A DNA stretch of 64,000 nucleotides, from the NCBI GenBank assembly GCA_027494165.1, contig JAOSJM010000001.1:806001-870000 (forward strand), read 5' to 3'. The position numbers were made by a program, and so were the translations under genes. Within the stretch, counting starts at the first letter, position 1; the number at the start of each line of letters is the position of its first letter. Below are positions 21,672-31,631 of the stretch, piece by piece. The notes under the pieces were generated by a model. It saw only the letters and a list, made by a program, of their open reading frames with translations, did not search any database and was not told the DNA's origin. Source of the stretch: Acidimicrobiia bacterium. Its GTDB lineage: Bacteria > Actinomycetota > Acidimicrobiia > IMCC26256 > JAOSJM01.

Positions 21672-24494
21672 CTACTCGCCGTCGTAGCGCTCGAAGTCGC
21701 AGGGGACGCCGCGGTCGGTGGGGATGGGCTGCCACTCGGCCATCGTGTAGTTGATGTGCCCGTACCCGCCCGCGAACGCGATCCACTTCACCATGCCGGC
21801 CTCGAGCTCGTTGGCGCCCATCGAGTCGCGGTACTGGTGCGGGTCCCACCCGTTGTAGGAGATGACCTGGCCGGGCATCACCCCCGGGGCCACCTTGACC
21901 CGGGTGACGAACGACGCGATGTCGTTCCAGACCCGGACGAGGTCGTCGTCCTGCACGCCGCGCGCGGCGGCGTCGTCGGGGTTGACCTCCATCACCGGCT
22001 CGCCCCGGTGGGTCTGGAGGATGACCGGGTTCGCCATGTTCATGGAGTGGATCGACCAGCGGTTGTGCCCCGACGTCATCCGGAGGGGGTGGTCGCCACC
22101 GGCCTTGGGGTTGGGCTTGTGGACCGGCAGCTCCTCACCGGCCTCGAGCCACCAGGGGTGGTCGATGTAGAACTGGGCCCGACGCGAGTACGTCGGGAAC
22201 GGGTCGCCGAGCTCGACGTGGTTGCGGAACGGCGTGTGCGTCCGGTCCTTCTCGACCGGCGACGCCTGGGCCAGGCTGAACATCGACAGGCCCCAGTTCG
22301 TGATCCGGACGTGGCCGACGTCGCGCATCGTGTCCAGCGTGACGTGGTCGGGGATGACGCCGATGTACGCCGCGTCGCGGGCGATCTCGTCGGCCATCTG
22401 CTCCTCGGTGACGATCTTCCCGCCGAGCGTGTACCGCTCCCACGCGTCGAGCGCGTCGAACTCCACGCCCCTCCGGTTCTTGTACGTCTCGATGCCGCGA
22501 GCCTCGGCCCGCTCCGAGAACTTCTTGCAGATGAGCTGGTAGATCTCCCACTCCGACTTCGCCTCGCCGGCCGGCTCGGCGGCCTTGTCGGAGAACGTCA
22601 GCATCATCTGGTGGGGCGTCGGGATGTGGTACGAGAGCTTCTCGTAGTGCTGGGCGGCCGGGAGCAGCAGGTCGCTCCACAACCCCGTCGCGTTGATGCG
22701 GAAGTCGATCGACACGACGAAGTCGAGCTTGGGCCAGAGGTGCTCGAGCACGGTGGTCTTGCCGCCCCGGGTCCGGCGCAGCATGTTGCCCCCGCACTCG
22801 ATGAGCACCTTCGGCGGGTGCTCGGGACGGGGCACGTCGAGCCCGCTCCACCACCCGGCCTCGAGGGCCTCGTTGAAGTACTCGTCGAAGGTCCGGGGGA
22901 GGCTGTCGTCGCCCCACCCCTTCGTGTTCCAGCGCTCCTGGTAGCCGACGTGCCAGTACCACCAGAAGGCCTCGACGCCGGGGGCGGCCATCCGCCCGGG
23001 CTCGCCATCGCCCCCGAGCGCCATGCGGAGGGCCATCTGCATCTCCTTGGCGGCCAGCTCCTCGGTCGTGATCGAGAGGTCGTTGGCCTGGATGGCGGCG
23101 ATGGCGCCGTCGCGGGCCTGGAGGATGGCGTCGGTGGCCTCGACCCCGGGCCGGTCCTTGGCCATGAGCATGCCCTGGCCGTCGAGGGTCCCGGCGGTCC
23201 AGGAGCGGATGCCGGTCCCGAACTTGCCCCAGTTCCCGGTGACCGCGAGCAGGAGGCACATGGTCCGCTCGATGAGGTCGCCGTGGTAGTACTTGCAGGA
23301 GTTCCACCCCAGCATGATGTTGGTCTTCTTGGCTGCCGCCTTGCGGGCGATGGTGCGCACGAGGTCGGGGTGGACGCCGGTGATCTCCTGCTGGAGCTCG
23401 GGGGTGTAGCGCTCGTCGAGCATCCGCCGGAGCCGGGCCATGACCGGCTCGACCTCGACCTCGGTGCCGTCGTGGAGCGTGACCCGGTACGAACCCTCGA
23501 GGGCGACGGGGCGCCCGTGCAGCATCAGGTTCCCGCGGTCGGCCTTGACGAGGCCGTGGTCGGGGTCCCAGTGGTAGAGCTGGTCCTCGCGGACACCGTC
23601 GCCCGGCCCCTCGACGTCGGTCTGGCGCAGGAAGCGCCGGGTGTCGGTGCGGACGAGGAGGGGCAGGTCGGTCTGCTCCCGGATGAAGGTCGTGTCCTCG
23701 ATGCCCTCGGCGAGGATCGTCTGGACCATGGCCAGCCCGAACGGGACGTCGTTGCCCGACGGCATGGGCACGTGGTAGTCGGCGTGCATGTGCGAGGCGT
23801 TGAGGTCGGGTGAGATCGACACGATCTCGGCGCCGCGGTATCGGGCCTCGAGCATGAAGTGGTACAGGGGGATCCGGGTGAAGGCCGGGTTCATGTGCCA
23901 GATCAGGATGAGCTCCGACTTGAACCAGTCGTCACCGGAGGAGACCGGGCAGAACTTGCCGAAGGTCTCGTGCAACCCGATCGAGAAGTCGTTGAACGAC
24001 GCGTGGAGGTCCATGGCCCGGCCGCCGATGGTGTTGAAGAACCGCTCGGTCGGTGCCACGGTGGCGATCTCGGGGGTGCCCTCCCGGGCGATGTCCTCGG
24101 GCCCGCCGGCCTCGATGGCGTCGAGCATGGCGTCGGCCACCATGGTGCACGCCTCGTCCCACGAGATGCGCTCCCACCTGCCCTCGCCGCGCTCGCCGGC
24201 CCGCTTCAGCGGGTGGAGCAGCCGGTCGCCCTCGTAGAGCTGCTGGCTCCAGGCGGCGCCCTTGTTGCAGCCCATGGGGTTGAAGTCGGGGACGCCCTCC
24301 TCGATGGTGGCGTGCGTGGCCGCGGGCTCCTCGCGCCAGACCCGGCCGTCACGCACGTAGACGCGGTAGAGGCAGTTGCCGGGGTAGCAGTCGACGCAGT
24401 GGGTCCCGAAGGCCCAGCTGTCCCAGTTCCAGCGGGAGCGGTACTGCCCCTCCGCCGTCCTGGGGTCCGCCGAGGAAGGCTCCGCCATCACCAC
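21672..24494 (-). CDS. DMSO-reductase-family molybdoenzyme alpha subunit (ethylbenzene/steroid C25 dehydrogenase-like), alpha-1
   Basis: 940 residues. N-terminal iron-sulfur site THCVDCYPGNC with a later GCNKG Cys; the bis-MGD fold follows with WERISWDEACTMV, a LILIWHMNPAFTRIP strand and an SPDLNASHMHADY loop. The C-terminal cofactor domain has the TSGHNRWSIHSMNM segment. Relatives oxidise or hydroxylate hydrocarbons, or reduce oxyanions. No Tat signal (twin Arg) is visible, so it is probably cytoplasmic. GTG 24494 follows GGAGG. No beta or gamma gene is adjacent; it may borrow those at 45047-46700. Confidence 0.85.
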   Translation of the reverse strand: MVMAEPSSADPRTAEGQYRSRWNWDSWAFGTHCVDCYPGNCLYRVYVRDGRVWREEPAATHATIEEGVPDFNPMGCNKGAAWSQQLYEGDRLLHPLKRAGERGEGRWERISWDEACTMVADAMLDAIEAGGPEDIAREGTPEIATVAPTERFFNTIGGRAMDLHASFNDFSIGLHETFGKFCPVSSGDDWFKSELILIWHMNPAFTRIPLYHFMLEARYRGAEIVSISPDLNASHMHADYHVPMPSGNDVPFGLAMVQTILAEGIEDTTFIREQTDLPLLVRTDTRRFLRQTDVEGPGDGVREDQLYHWDPDHGLVKADRGNLMLHGRPVALEGSYRVTLHDGTEVEVEPVMARLRRMLDERYTPELQQEITGVHPDLVRTIARKAAAKKTNIMLGWNSCKYYHGDLIERTMCLLLAVTGNWGKFGTGIRSWTAGTLDGQGMLMAKDRPGVEATDAILQARDGAIAAIQANDLSITTEELAAKEMQMALRMALGGDGEPGRMAAPGVEAFWWYWHVGYQERWNTKGWGDDSLPRTFDEYFNEALEAGWWSGLDVPRPEHPPKVLIECGGNMLRRTRGGKTTVLEHLWPKLDFVVSIDFRINATGLWSDLLLPAAQHYEKLSYHIPTPHQMMLTFSDKAAEPAGEAKSEWEIYQLICKKFSERAEARGIETYKNRRGVEFDALDAWERYTLGGKIVTEEQMADEIARDAAYIGVIPDHVTLDTMRDVGHVRITNWGLSMFSLAQASPVEKDRTHTPFRNHVELGDPFPTYSRRAQFYIDHPWWLEAGEELPVHKPNPKAGGDHPLRMTSGHNRWSIHSMNMANPVILQTHRGEPVMEVNPDDAAARGVQDDDLVRVWNDIASFVTRVKVAPGVMPGQVISYNGWDPHQYRDSMGANELEAGMVKWIAFAGGYGHINYTMAEWQPIPTDRGVPCDFERYDGE

Positions 24495-24643
24495 GTCGAT
24501 CCTCCTTCGCCGCGCCGGGCCGCCGACGTCCTGAATCCCTGAGAACTCTAGCGATCATTCAGAGGTTTGGGAAGCGTCGCCGTCGACGCTGCCGCGAGGA
24601 CCGGGGTGAGCCGACGCGCGGGGCGGGGCGGGGGCCTTGGGCC

Positions 24644-26198
24644 TCAGAACGCCGGAGGCAGCACGACCTCGACGAGGTGGGGGCCGGGCTCGGCCAGGGC
24701 CCGCTCGAGCGCGACGACGAGGTCGTCCGCGGTCTCGGGCCGGGAGGCCTCGACGCCCATGCTCCGGGCCAGCGCGACGAAGTCGAGCGGGGGCTCCGAG
24801 AGGTCGAACAGGGCCCGGGCCCGGGGGCCGGGAGGCTCGGCGCCGACCCGGGACAGCTCGAGGTTCAGGATGGCGTAGGAGCGGTTGTTGAGCAGGACCG
24901 TCGTGACGTCGAGTCCCTCGCGGGCCTGGGTCCAGAGGGCCTGGATGGTGTACATGGCGCTCCCGTCGGCCTCGAGTGCGATCACCGGCCGGTCCGGACA
25001 GGCGATCGCGGCCCCGGTGGCGAGCGGCAGGCCCTGGCCGATCGAGCCCCCGGTGAGGGTGAGCCAGTCGTGGCGGGGGCGCCGGCGGTGGCTGGCGAGA
25101 CCCACAGGCCCGACGTGTTGCCCTCGTCGGAGACGATCGCGCCCTCGGGGAGGACGGCTCCGAGGGCGTCGGCCACGGTGGAGGCGTCGAGCGTCCCGGT
25201 CGGCCGGTCCGGGCGGCGGGCCGGCTGGCGCGCCGCCTCCTCGGGCCCGGCCCCGAGCGCGTCGGCCAGGTGCTCGAGCGCCGCGGTGGCGTCGTCGGCC
25301 CCGCCCGCGAGCACGTGGACCTCGCACCCCTCGGGAGCGAGGACGCTCGGCCGGCCCGGGTAGGCGAAGAAGGACACCGGCGGCGCGCAGTCCACGAGGA
25401 CGAGGTGGTGGAGCCCGTCGAGCTGGGCGGTCGCCATCTCGGCCAGGTAGGCGATCCGCTCGACGGGGGGAAGGCCCGCCCCGCGTTCCAGGCGGGCCGG
25501 GAACGTCTCGGCGAGCAGCCGGGCCCCGGTCGCCCCGGCGGCCCGGGCCGCGGCCACCAGGCCCGGCTCCCGCAGCGCGCGGCCGCCGAGCAGGAGCGCG
25601 GCCGGCTCGCCGGACCGCAGCGCCTTGGCGACGACCTCCACCACGTCGTCGGCCACGGTGGCGGCGGGTCGCGCCGGGCGGGGGGAGCCGGGTCGCCGGC
25701 CTCGAGCCAGGACACGTCGGCCGGGAGCAGCAGGGTCGCGACCGCGCCCGGGGGTCCGGTGGCGGCGGCGACCGCCTCGGCCGCGTCGGCGGCCACGTCG
25801 CGGGGGCTGCGACTCGCCCGGATCCAACCCGAGACGTTGCGGGCCAGGGCCTCGATGTCCGACTCGAGGGGCGCGTCGTGCTGCTTGTGGTAGGTGGCGT
25901 GGTCGCCGACCACGTTGACGACCGGGGTGCGGGCCCGGCGGGCGTTGTGGAGGTTGGCGACCCCGTTGCCGAGGCCCGGGCCGAGGTGGAGGAGGGTGGC
26001 GGCGGGCCGCTCCGCCATGCGGCCGTACCCGTCGGCGGCACCCGTGGCAACCCCCTCGAAGAGGGCGAGCACCGCTCGCATCTCCGGGACGTCGTCGAGG
26101 GCGGCGACGAAGTGCATCTCCGAGGTCCCCGGGTTCGTGAAGCAGGTGTCGACTCCGGCGCCCACGAGCGTCCGGATCAGGGCCTGTGCTCCGTTCAT
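24644..26198 (-). CDS. ThDP-dependent enzyme of the acetolactate synthase/benzoylformate decarboxylase family, two frameshifts
   Basis: N-terminal Pyr domain [20 protein letters not shown] with the activating Glu in [17 protein letters not shown]. The C-terminal PP domain has the metal site in [16 protein letters not shown] and [10 protein letters not shown]. Two one-base losses, in G runs at 25680-25685 and 25075-25079, break the frame. Adding a base to each gives one protein of about 517 aa ending [11 protein letters not shown]. Substrate unknown; many are labelled acetolactate synthase, but decarboxylase or lyase roles are equally possible. 55 bases downstream of the FAD oxidase gene. Confidence 0.85.
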
Positions 26199-26253
26199 CG
26201 CCTCCGCCTCTCGGTGGTCCGCTCCGGTCCGCCGCCCCGTGCGTGCAGGGCGG

Positions 26254-27629
26254 TCAGAGGAGCACGCCCGGATTGAGGATGCCGTGGGGGTCGAACGCCT
26301 GCTTGATCCGGCGCATCAGCTCGATCTTCACCGGGTCCTCGAGCTCGAGGAAGTACCGCCGCTTCTCGGTGCCGATGCCGTGCTCGGCCGACACGGCGCC
26401 TCCCAGCTCCCGGCCGGCCTCGAAGATCCCGCGCATCACCGCGGCGAGCCGCTCGGCGTCGGGCTGGAACACCGACAGGTGGACGTTGCCGTCGCCGGCG
26501 TGACCGGTCCCGGCCACGAGCGCGCCGTGCTCGGCGGCCAGGCCGGACACGGTCTCGAGGTAGCCGGGGATCGACGCCCGGGGGACGACCACGTCGACGA
26601 TGTCGTGGGCGCCGTGGCGCTTGGCCACGAAGAACGCCTGCTCCCGGGCCTCGAGGAGCGCCGCGGCCGAGTGGGGCGGGAGCACGTACGCGTCGAGGGC
26701 CCCCAGGCCGAGCGCGAGCTCGGCCACGGCCGCGACGTCCTCGTCGAGGCGGTCGGCCCGGTCGCTCTCCAGCACGACCACGAGGTAGGCGAGGGCCCGT
26801 TCCCGCACGTCGTCGGGGACGCCCAGGTCGAGGCCGGCGTCACCCGTGGTCGCCGACATCGCCATCATGTCGAGGTACTCGAGGATCAAGGGGTTCGCGC
26901 CGCTCCGCACGATCTCGGGCACCGCCGCGGCGACCTCGTCGAGCGTGCCGAAGGGCACGAGGACCATGGCCGAGTGGGCGGGGCGCGGGTACAGCCGGGC
27001 CGTCACCTCGGTGACGACGGCCAGGGTTCCCTCGGAGCCCACGAGGAGCTGGGTCAGGTCGTAGCCGCTCGTGGCCTTCACGAACCGGCCGCCGGTGCGG
27101 ATCACCTCGCCGGTGGCGAGCACGGCCTCGAGGCCGAGCACCTGGTGGCGGGTGACCCCGTACCTCACCGCCCGCATGCCGCCGGCGTTGGTCGCCACGT
27201 TCCCCCGAGCGTGGCGCTCATCTCGCCCGGGTACACGGGGTAGACGAGGCCGTGGGCCGCGGTGGCCTCGTCGAGCTGCCCGAGCGTCACCCCGGGCTGG
27301 ACGACCGCGACGTGGTTGGCGGTGTCGATCTCGAGGATCCGGTCCATGCGCTCCAGCGACAGCACGATGCCGCCCGGCCGGGGCACGCAGCCGCCCGACA
27401 GCCCGGTGCCCGCGCCCCTGGCCGTCACGGGGATGCGGTGCTCGTCGGCCAGCCGGAGGACCGCGGCCACCTCGGCGGTGGAGGAGGGGAGGACGACGGC
27501 CCCGGGCCGCGTGGGGGCGGCGGTCAGCGCCTCGTCGTGGGTGTAGTCGTCGCCGACCGCGTCGCCGGACAGGACGTGGGCCGGGCCGACCGCCCCGCCC
27601 AGGATCGAGGCGAGCTGCTCGGTGTCCAT
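26254..27629 (-). CDS. FAD-linked oxidase (glycolate oxidase GlcD / D-lactate dehydrogenase family), frameshifted
   Basis: Vanillyl-alcohol-oxidase-type flavoprotein of about 458 residues. FAD-binding [18 protein letters not shown] and the [20 protein letters not shown] segment are present. The C-terminal domain has [11 protein letters not shown] and AVSAEHGIG. The frame breaks at MSATLGG. One base missing in the C run at 27202-27206 restores NVATNAGG. Start ATG 27629. Such enzymes oxidise 2-hydroxy acids, passing electrons to quinone or a partner. Probably co-transcribed with the ThDP enzyme. Confidence 0.88.
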
Positions 27630-27678
27630 GGTTCTCCCTTCCTGACCGGGGCTGTGTACGCCGGAGGTCCGGGGCCGG

Positions 27679-28470
27679 TCAAGGGCGGGAGCCCACCGTC
27701 GCCGGGCCGGGCGGGGAGGCCGGGTCACGCCCGCCCGGACGCACCGGTCGGGCGCGCTCGAGCCCCAGGGCCGCCCAGGCCCCGAGGGCGGCGGCCGTGA
27801 GCACGTGCCAGGCCCCGTGGGCCTGCCACAGCGCGTCGGGCCGGCAGAGCGGTCCGGCGGTACGGCCGAGCGCGTTGACGACGGCACCGACGGCCAGGGC
27901 CCCGCCGCCGGCCAGGAGGAGGCGGCGGCGCCGGCGCCGCTCCGGTTCCTCCCGGGGCACCCGCTCCCGGGTGGCCAGCTCGCTGGCCCCGGCGACGGCC
28001 GCCAGCGCGGCCGTCACCGCCACGCTCGAGTCGGGAGCCGCGGCGAACAGCGCCCCCAACCCGACGACCCCCGCGCCGAACCGCCGGGTGCCGGCAACGG
28101 GGCTCCAGCCCCGGCGCCCTCCGAGACCGTGCAGGGCCGCGAACAGCGGGATCGCGGCGAGGGGGACGTCGTGGAGCCACCGGCCCGCGGGGAGGGCCGA
28201 TCCGTGGAACAGCGCGCTCCCGAGGCCCACTCCGGCGACCGTGGCGCCGAGGACCCGGTGGGCGGTGCGGAGGTGGGTGGGGGACGAGCGGGCCCGGCGG
28301 GCGATCCAGATCCCGACGCCGACGTAGGCGAGGCTGGTGAGGGAGTTGACGGGCTGCGCGAGCAGGCTCTCGTGGATGCGCTCGCAGTCGGCCGCGGCGG
28401 GGGCAGGACCACGGCTCCAGGGTAGGTGGCGCTCGCTCCCGGCCGGCCTCCGCCGTGGCCGCCTCCTCAC
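27679..28470 (-). CDS. Ceramidase-like (alkaline ceramidase superfamily) membrane protein
   Basis: About 263 residues with roughly seven hydrophobic segments. N-terminal CERIHESLLAQPVNSLTSLA, then GSALFHGSALPAGRWLHDVP and a C-terminal QAHGAWHVLTA. The Ser, His and Asp pattern resembles the zinc-binding core of ceramidase-like hydrolases. The far N-terminus is Arg-rich and the true start may be inside 28470. The right end faces a gap (28471-28608) with no gene. Confidence 0.7.
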   Translation of the reverse strand: MRRRPRRRPAGSERHLPWSRGPAPAAADCERIHESLLAQPVNSLTSLAYVGVGIWIARRARSSPTHLRTAHRVLGATVAGVGLGSALFHGSALPAGRWLHDVPLAAIPLFAALHGLGGRRGWSPVAGTRRFGAGVVGLGALFAAAPDSSVAVTAALAAVAGASELATRERVPREEPERRRRRRLLLAGGGALAVGAVVNALGRTAGPLCRPDALWQAHGAWHVLTAAALGAWAALGLERARPVRPGGRDPASPPGPATVGSRP

Positions 28471-28608
28471 CCCGCCGGATGCCCCCGGCGTCGGTCGGCG
28501 CCCCCGGCGCGACGGCCGAACGGGCCCCCGCGTGGGCGGAGGAGCTCTTCGACAGCCTGCCTGCGACGAGCGGTTCCCTCCCGGTCCCGCTCCCGAACCG
28601 AGGCCGGC

Positions 28609-29097
28609 TCAGCCGGCCAGCGCGCGCTCGATCGCCTCGACGACCTCGGGGGCCTCGGGCTCGACGGTCGGGGCGAAGCGCGCCAGCACCTCACCCTCCG
28701 GCGACACGAGGAACTTCTCGAAGTTCCAGCGGATGTCGCCCGTGTGCCCCTCGGCGTCGGCGGCCTCGGTCAGCTCCGCGAAGATCGGATGGCGGCCCTC
28801 GCCGTTCACGTCCAGCTTCTCGAAGAGCGGGAACGTGATCCCGTAGTGGGCGCGGGCGAACGCCATGATCTCCTGGGGAGTGCCCGGCTCCTGCTCGAGG
28901 AACTGGTTGCAGGGGAACCCGAGCACCGAGAAGCCGCGGTCCTCGTAACGCTCCTGCAGGCGCTGGAGCCCGGCGTACTGCGGGGTGAGCCCGCAGCGGG
29001 ACGCGACGTTGACGAAGAGGGTGACCTTCCCCTTCTGCTCGGCGAGCCGGCCCGGCGTGCCGTCGAGGGTGTCGATGGGGATCTCGTAGAGGGACAC
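28609..29097 (-). CDS. Glutathione peroxidase family protein (Cys type)
   Basis: 162 residues reducing peroxides, in Cys-type members usually with thioredoxin. Peroxidatic Cys in NVASRCGLTPQY, Gln in FPCNQFLEQEPG and Trp in RWNFEKFLVSP complete the catalytic set. The GTG start at 29097 gives SLYEIPIDTLDG, as in relatives. Cytoplasmic. No operon partner evident. Confidence 0.92.
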   Translation of the reverse strand: MSLYEIPIDTLDGTPGRLAEQKGKVTLFVNVASRCGLTPQYAGLQRLQERYEDRGFSVLGFPCNQFLEQEPGTPQEIMAFARAHYGITFPLFEKLDVNGEGRHPIFAELTEAADAEGHTGDIRWNFEKFLVSPEGEVLARFAPTVEPEAPEVVEAIERALAG

Positions 29098-29252
29098 GGC
29101 GATCCTTCCGTCGGGGGAGCCCAGCCTACGACGGCGGCCCGGCCCGGCGGGGGGCACCCCCGGAGGGCACCGCGATCGGATCGAGCAGAGCTCCGGGGCG
29201 AGGTAGCGTCGGGCATGCTCTCCTCACCCTCCCCGACGCGGGCCGCCGCGCC

Positions 29253-30397
29253 ATGACCGAGCGCTCCGCCCGCACCCCCTCACCGTGGGGGTCCCCCGCG
29301 AGGTCAAGAACGGCGAGCACCGTGTGGCGATCACGCCCGACGGGGTCCGCGAGCTCGCCGCCCACGACGTCCCCGTCCTCGTCGAGGCCGGAGCCGGGTC
29401 CGACTCGGCGATCCACGATGACGAGCTGCGGAGCGCCGGGGCCGAGATCGTCGGCGGCGCCGAGGAGGTGTGGGAGCGGGCGGACCTCGTCGTGAAGGTG
29501 AAGGAGCCCCAGGACGAGGAGATCGACCTCCTCCGTCCCGGGCTCACCCTGTTCACCTACCTGCACCTCGCCGCGTACCCCGACGTCGCCCGCGCGCTCC
29601 TCGAGCGGCAGGTGACGGCGATCGGCTACGAGACCGTCCAGACGGCCGACGGGAGGCTGCCCCTGCTCGCGCCGATGAGCGAGATCGCGGGCCGCATGGC
29701 CCCGCAGGTCGGGGCCCGGTTCCTCGAGCGTGACCAGGGCGGGAGGGGTGTCCTCCTCGGGGGCGCACCCGGCGTCCGCCCGGCCCGCGTCGTGATCCTG
29801 GGGGCCGGCAACGTGGGCTGGAACGCGGCCTGGATCGCCACCGGGATGGAGGCCGAGGTCGTGCTCCTCGACCGGAACCTCGATCGGCTGCGGTGGGTCG
29901 ACCAGATCCACCGCGGCCGCATCATGACGCTCGCCAGCAACCGGGGGACGATCGAGGAGGCGGTGGGCCGCGCGGCGCTCGTGATCGGCGCGGTCCTCGT
30001 CCCCGGGGGTCGGGCGCCCGTACTGGTCACCGAGGCGATGGTGGAGGCCATGAGGCCGGGCTCGGTGATCGTGGACATCGCCATCGACCAGGGCGGCTGC
30101 GTCGCCACGTCGCGCGAGACCACCCACGCCGAGCCCGTGTTCGAGCACGCGGGGGTGCTCCACTACGCGGTGGGCAACATGCCGGGGGCGGTACCCCGGA
30201 CCTCCACCTACGCGCTCACGAACGCGACCCTCGAGTACGTGGTGGCGCTCGCGACCGGAGGGGTCGCCGCCGCGGTGGCGGACCACCCCGATCTCGCGGC
30301 GGGGGTCAACACCGTCGCCGGCCGGGTGACGAACGCCGCGGTCGCCGAGGCGCTGTCCCTTTCGGCCGTCTCCGTTCACGAGGTGCTCGGCGCCTGA
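29253..30397 (+). CDS. ald: Alanine dehydrogenase
   Basis: NAD-dependent interconversion of alanine and pyruvate with ammonia. GVPREVKNGEHRVAI opens the protein. Catalytic Lys lies in LVVKVKEP and His in FTYLHLAA. The Rossmann motif is ILGAGNVGWNAA, and NMPGAVPRTSTYALTNAT is typical of Ald. The frame as read starts at GTG 29285. ATG 29253 would add MTERSARTP if one C is missing from the run at 29275-29279. Neither start has a strong ribosome-binding site. Confidence 0.9.
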
Positions 30398-30474
30398 CGG
30401 ACCCGTCCTCGAGGCTCCCGGCCTCGGCTAGCGTGCGGCGGCGGCGCGCGCCGCCGCCGGGGAGGGAGGGACCT

Positions 30475-30612
30475 GTGGACGAGGGGAGCGGGCCGGACCC
30501 GGTCGCCCGGCCGGCCGACGGTACGTGGACCGGGTCGCTCTGCGGCCACGGCGAAGGCTGCGTGACCGGGATGGAGCGGGCCGGCGCCCGCGGCGTCCAC
30601 CGGCCGGAGTAG
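30475..30612 (+). CDS. Small acidic ORF, 45 aa
   Basis: GTG 30475 preceded by GGGGAGGGAGGGACCT, a strong ribosome-binding site. The product, starting VDEGSGPDPVARPADGTW, has a CGHGEGC pair of Cys around His that could bind metal. It ends eight bases before the HAD gene start, so it may be translated ahead of it. No family recognised. Confidence 0.45.
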   Translation: MDEGSGPDPVARPADGTWTGSLCGHGEGCVTGMERAGARGVHRPE

Positions 30613-30619
30613 CAGCCGG

Positions 30620-31386
30620 GTGGGGGGAACCCGAGCCGCCGGGCCCGGAGCCGTCACGCCCGAGCGGTTCGACGCCGTCCTCTTCGACCTCGACGGCGTG
30701 CTCACCTCCACGGCGGAGGTCCATGCCCGGGCCTGGAAGGAGACCTTCGACGAGGTGCTGCGGGTCCGGGCCGCGGCGAGAGGTGAGCCCTTCGTGCCCT
30801 TCGACGCCGTCGACGACTACCGGCGCCACGTCGACGGCAAGCCCCGCTACGACGGGGTCCGCGACTTCCTCGCCTCCCGGGGCATCGTGCTGCCCGAGGG
30901 GGAGCCCGGGGACCCGGCCTCGGCCGAGACCGTGTGTGGCATCGGGAACCGCAAGAACGAGCTGGTGAACCGGCTCTTCGACACCGAGGGCGTCGAGGTG
31001 TTCGAGGGGTCGCTCCGCTGGCTCCGGGAGCTGCGGGACCGGGGATCCGCACCGCGGTCGTCTCGGCCAGCAAGAACTGCCCACGGATCCTCGAGGCCGC
31101 CGGGCTCACCGGCCTGTTCGACGCCCGGGTCGACGGGAACGTCGCCACCGAGCTCGGCCTGTCGGGCAAGCCGGCGCCCGACACGTTCCTCGAGGCCGCC
31201 CGCCGGCTGGGGGTCGAGCCCGCCCGGGCGGCGGTGGTGGAGGACGCCCTGGCCGGGGTGGAGGCGGGGCGGGCCGGGAACTTCGGGCTGGTCGTCGGGG
31301 TCGCCCGGGAGGCGGACCCGGCCGAGCTGGAGGCGCACGGCGCGGACGTCGTGGTGGCGGACCTGGGGGAGCTCGCGGGCGGGTAG
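30620..31386 (+). CDS. HAD-superfamily hydrolase, beta-phosphoglucomutase-like, frameshifted
   Basis: About 256 residues. Motif I FDLDGVLTS with the nucleophile Asp; helical cap with FDAVDDYRRHVDGKPRYDGV; motif II in VVSASKN; motif III Lys in LSGKPAPDTFLEAARR; motif IV in VVEDALAGVEAGRAG. The frame breaks at RDRG: one G missing in 31041-31044 restores IRTAVVSASKN. Close relatives work with glycoside phosphorylases, but none is next to it here. The annotated start is GTG 30620. Confidence 0.85.
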
Positions 31387-31396
31387 CCCCGCCCGG

Positions 31397-31615
31397 GTCG
31401 GCGCCCTGATCCCCCGGGTCGGCGCCCTGATCCCTCCGGGTTGGAGCGCTTTCGGGGTCCAGAGCCCCGTTTCCGCGCCAACCCGGGGGAAGACAAGGGC
31501 TGGGTTGGAGCGCTTTCGGGGTCCAGAGCCCCGTTTCCGCGCCAACCCGGGGGGAAGACAAGGGCTGGGTTGGAGCGCTTTGGGGTCCAGAGCCCCGTTT
31601 CCGCGCCAACCAGGG
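31397..31615. repeat. Palindromic repeat array (three long units plus two short ones)
   Basis: Two copies of CGGGTCGGCGCCCTGATC (from about 31394 and 31415) precede three near-identical units starting at 31438, 31502 and 31567. Each unit is GGGTTGGAGCGCTTTCGGGG, a TCCAGAG loop, then CCCCGTTTCCGCGCCAACCC, so it folds into a long hairpin with GGGTTGG/CCAACCC and GGGG/CCCC stems. The spacing is 64-65 bases. The array lies between convergent genes and may act as a terminator or REP-like element. Confidence 0.9.
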
Positions 31616-31631
31616 AGGGGAACGGGGGCCG

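Noticed and set aside
24644-26198. Pseudogene call for the ThDP enzyme
   Set aside because: Both breaks are single-base losses in G runs, and the catalytic residues are kept on both sides. Decay would be expected to hit other sites too.
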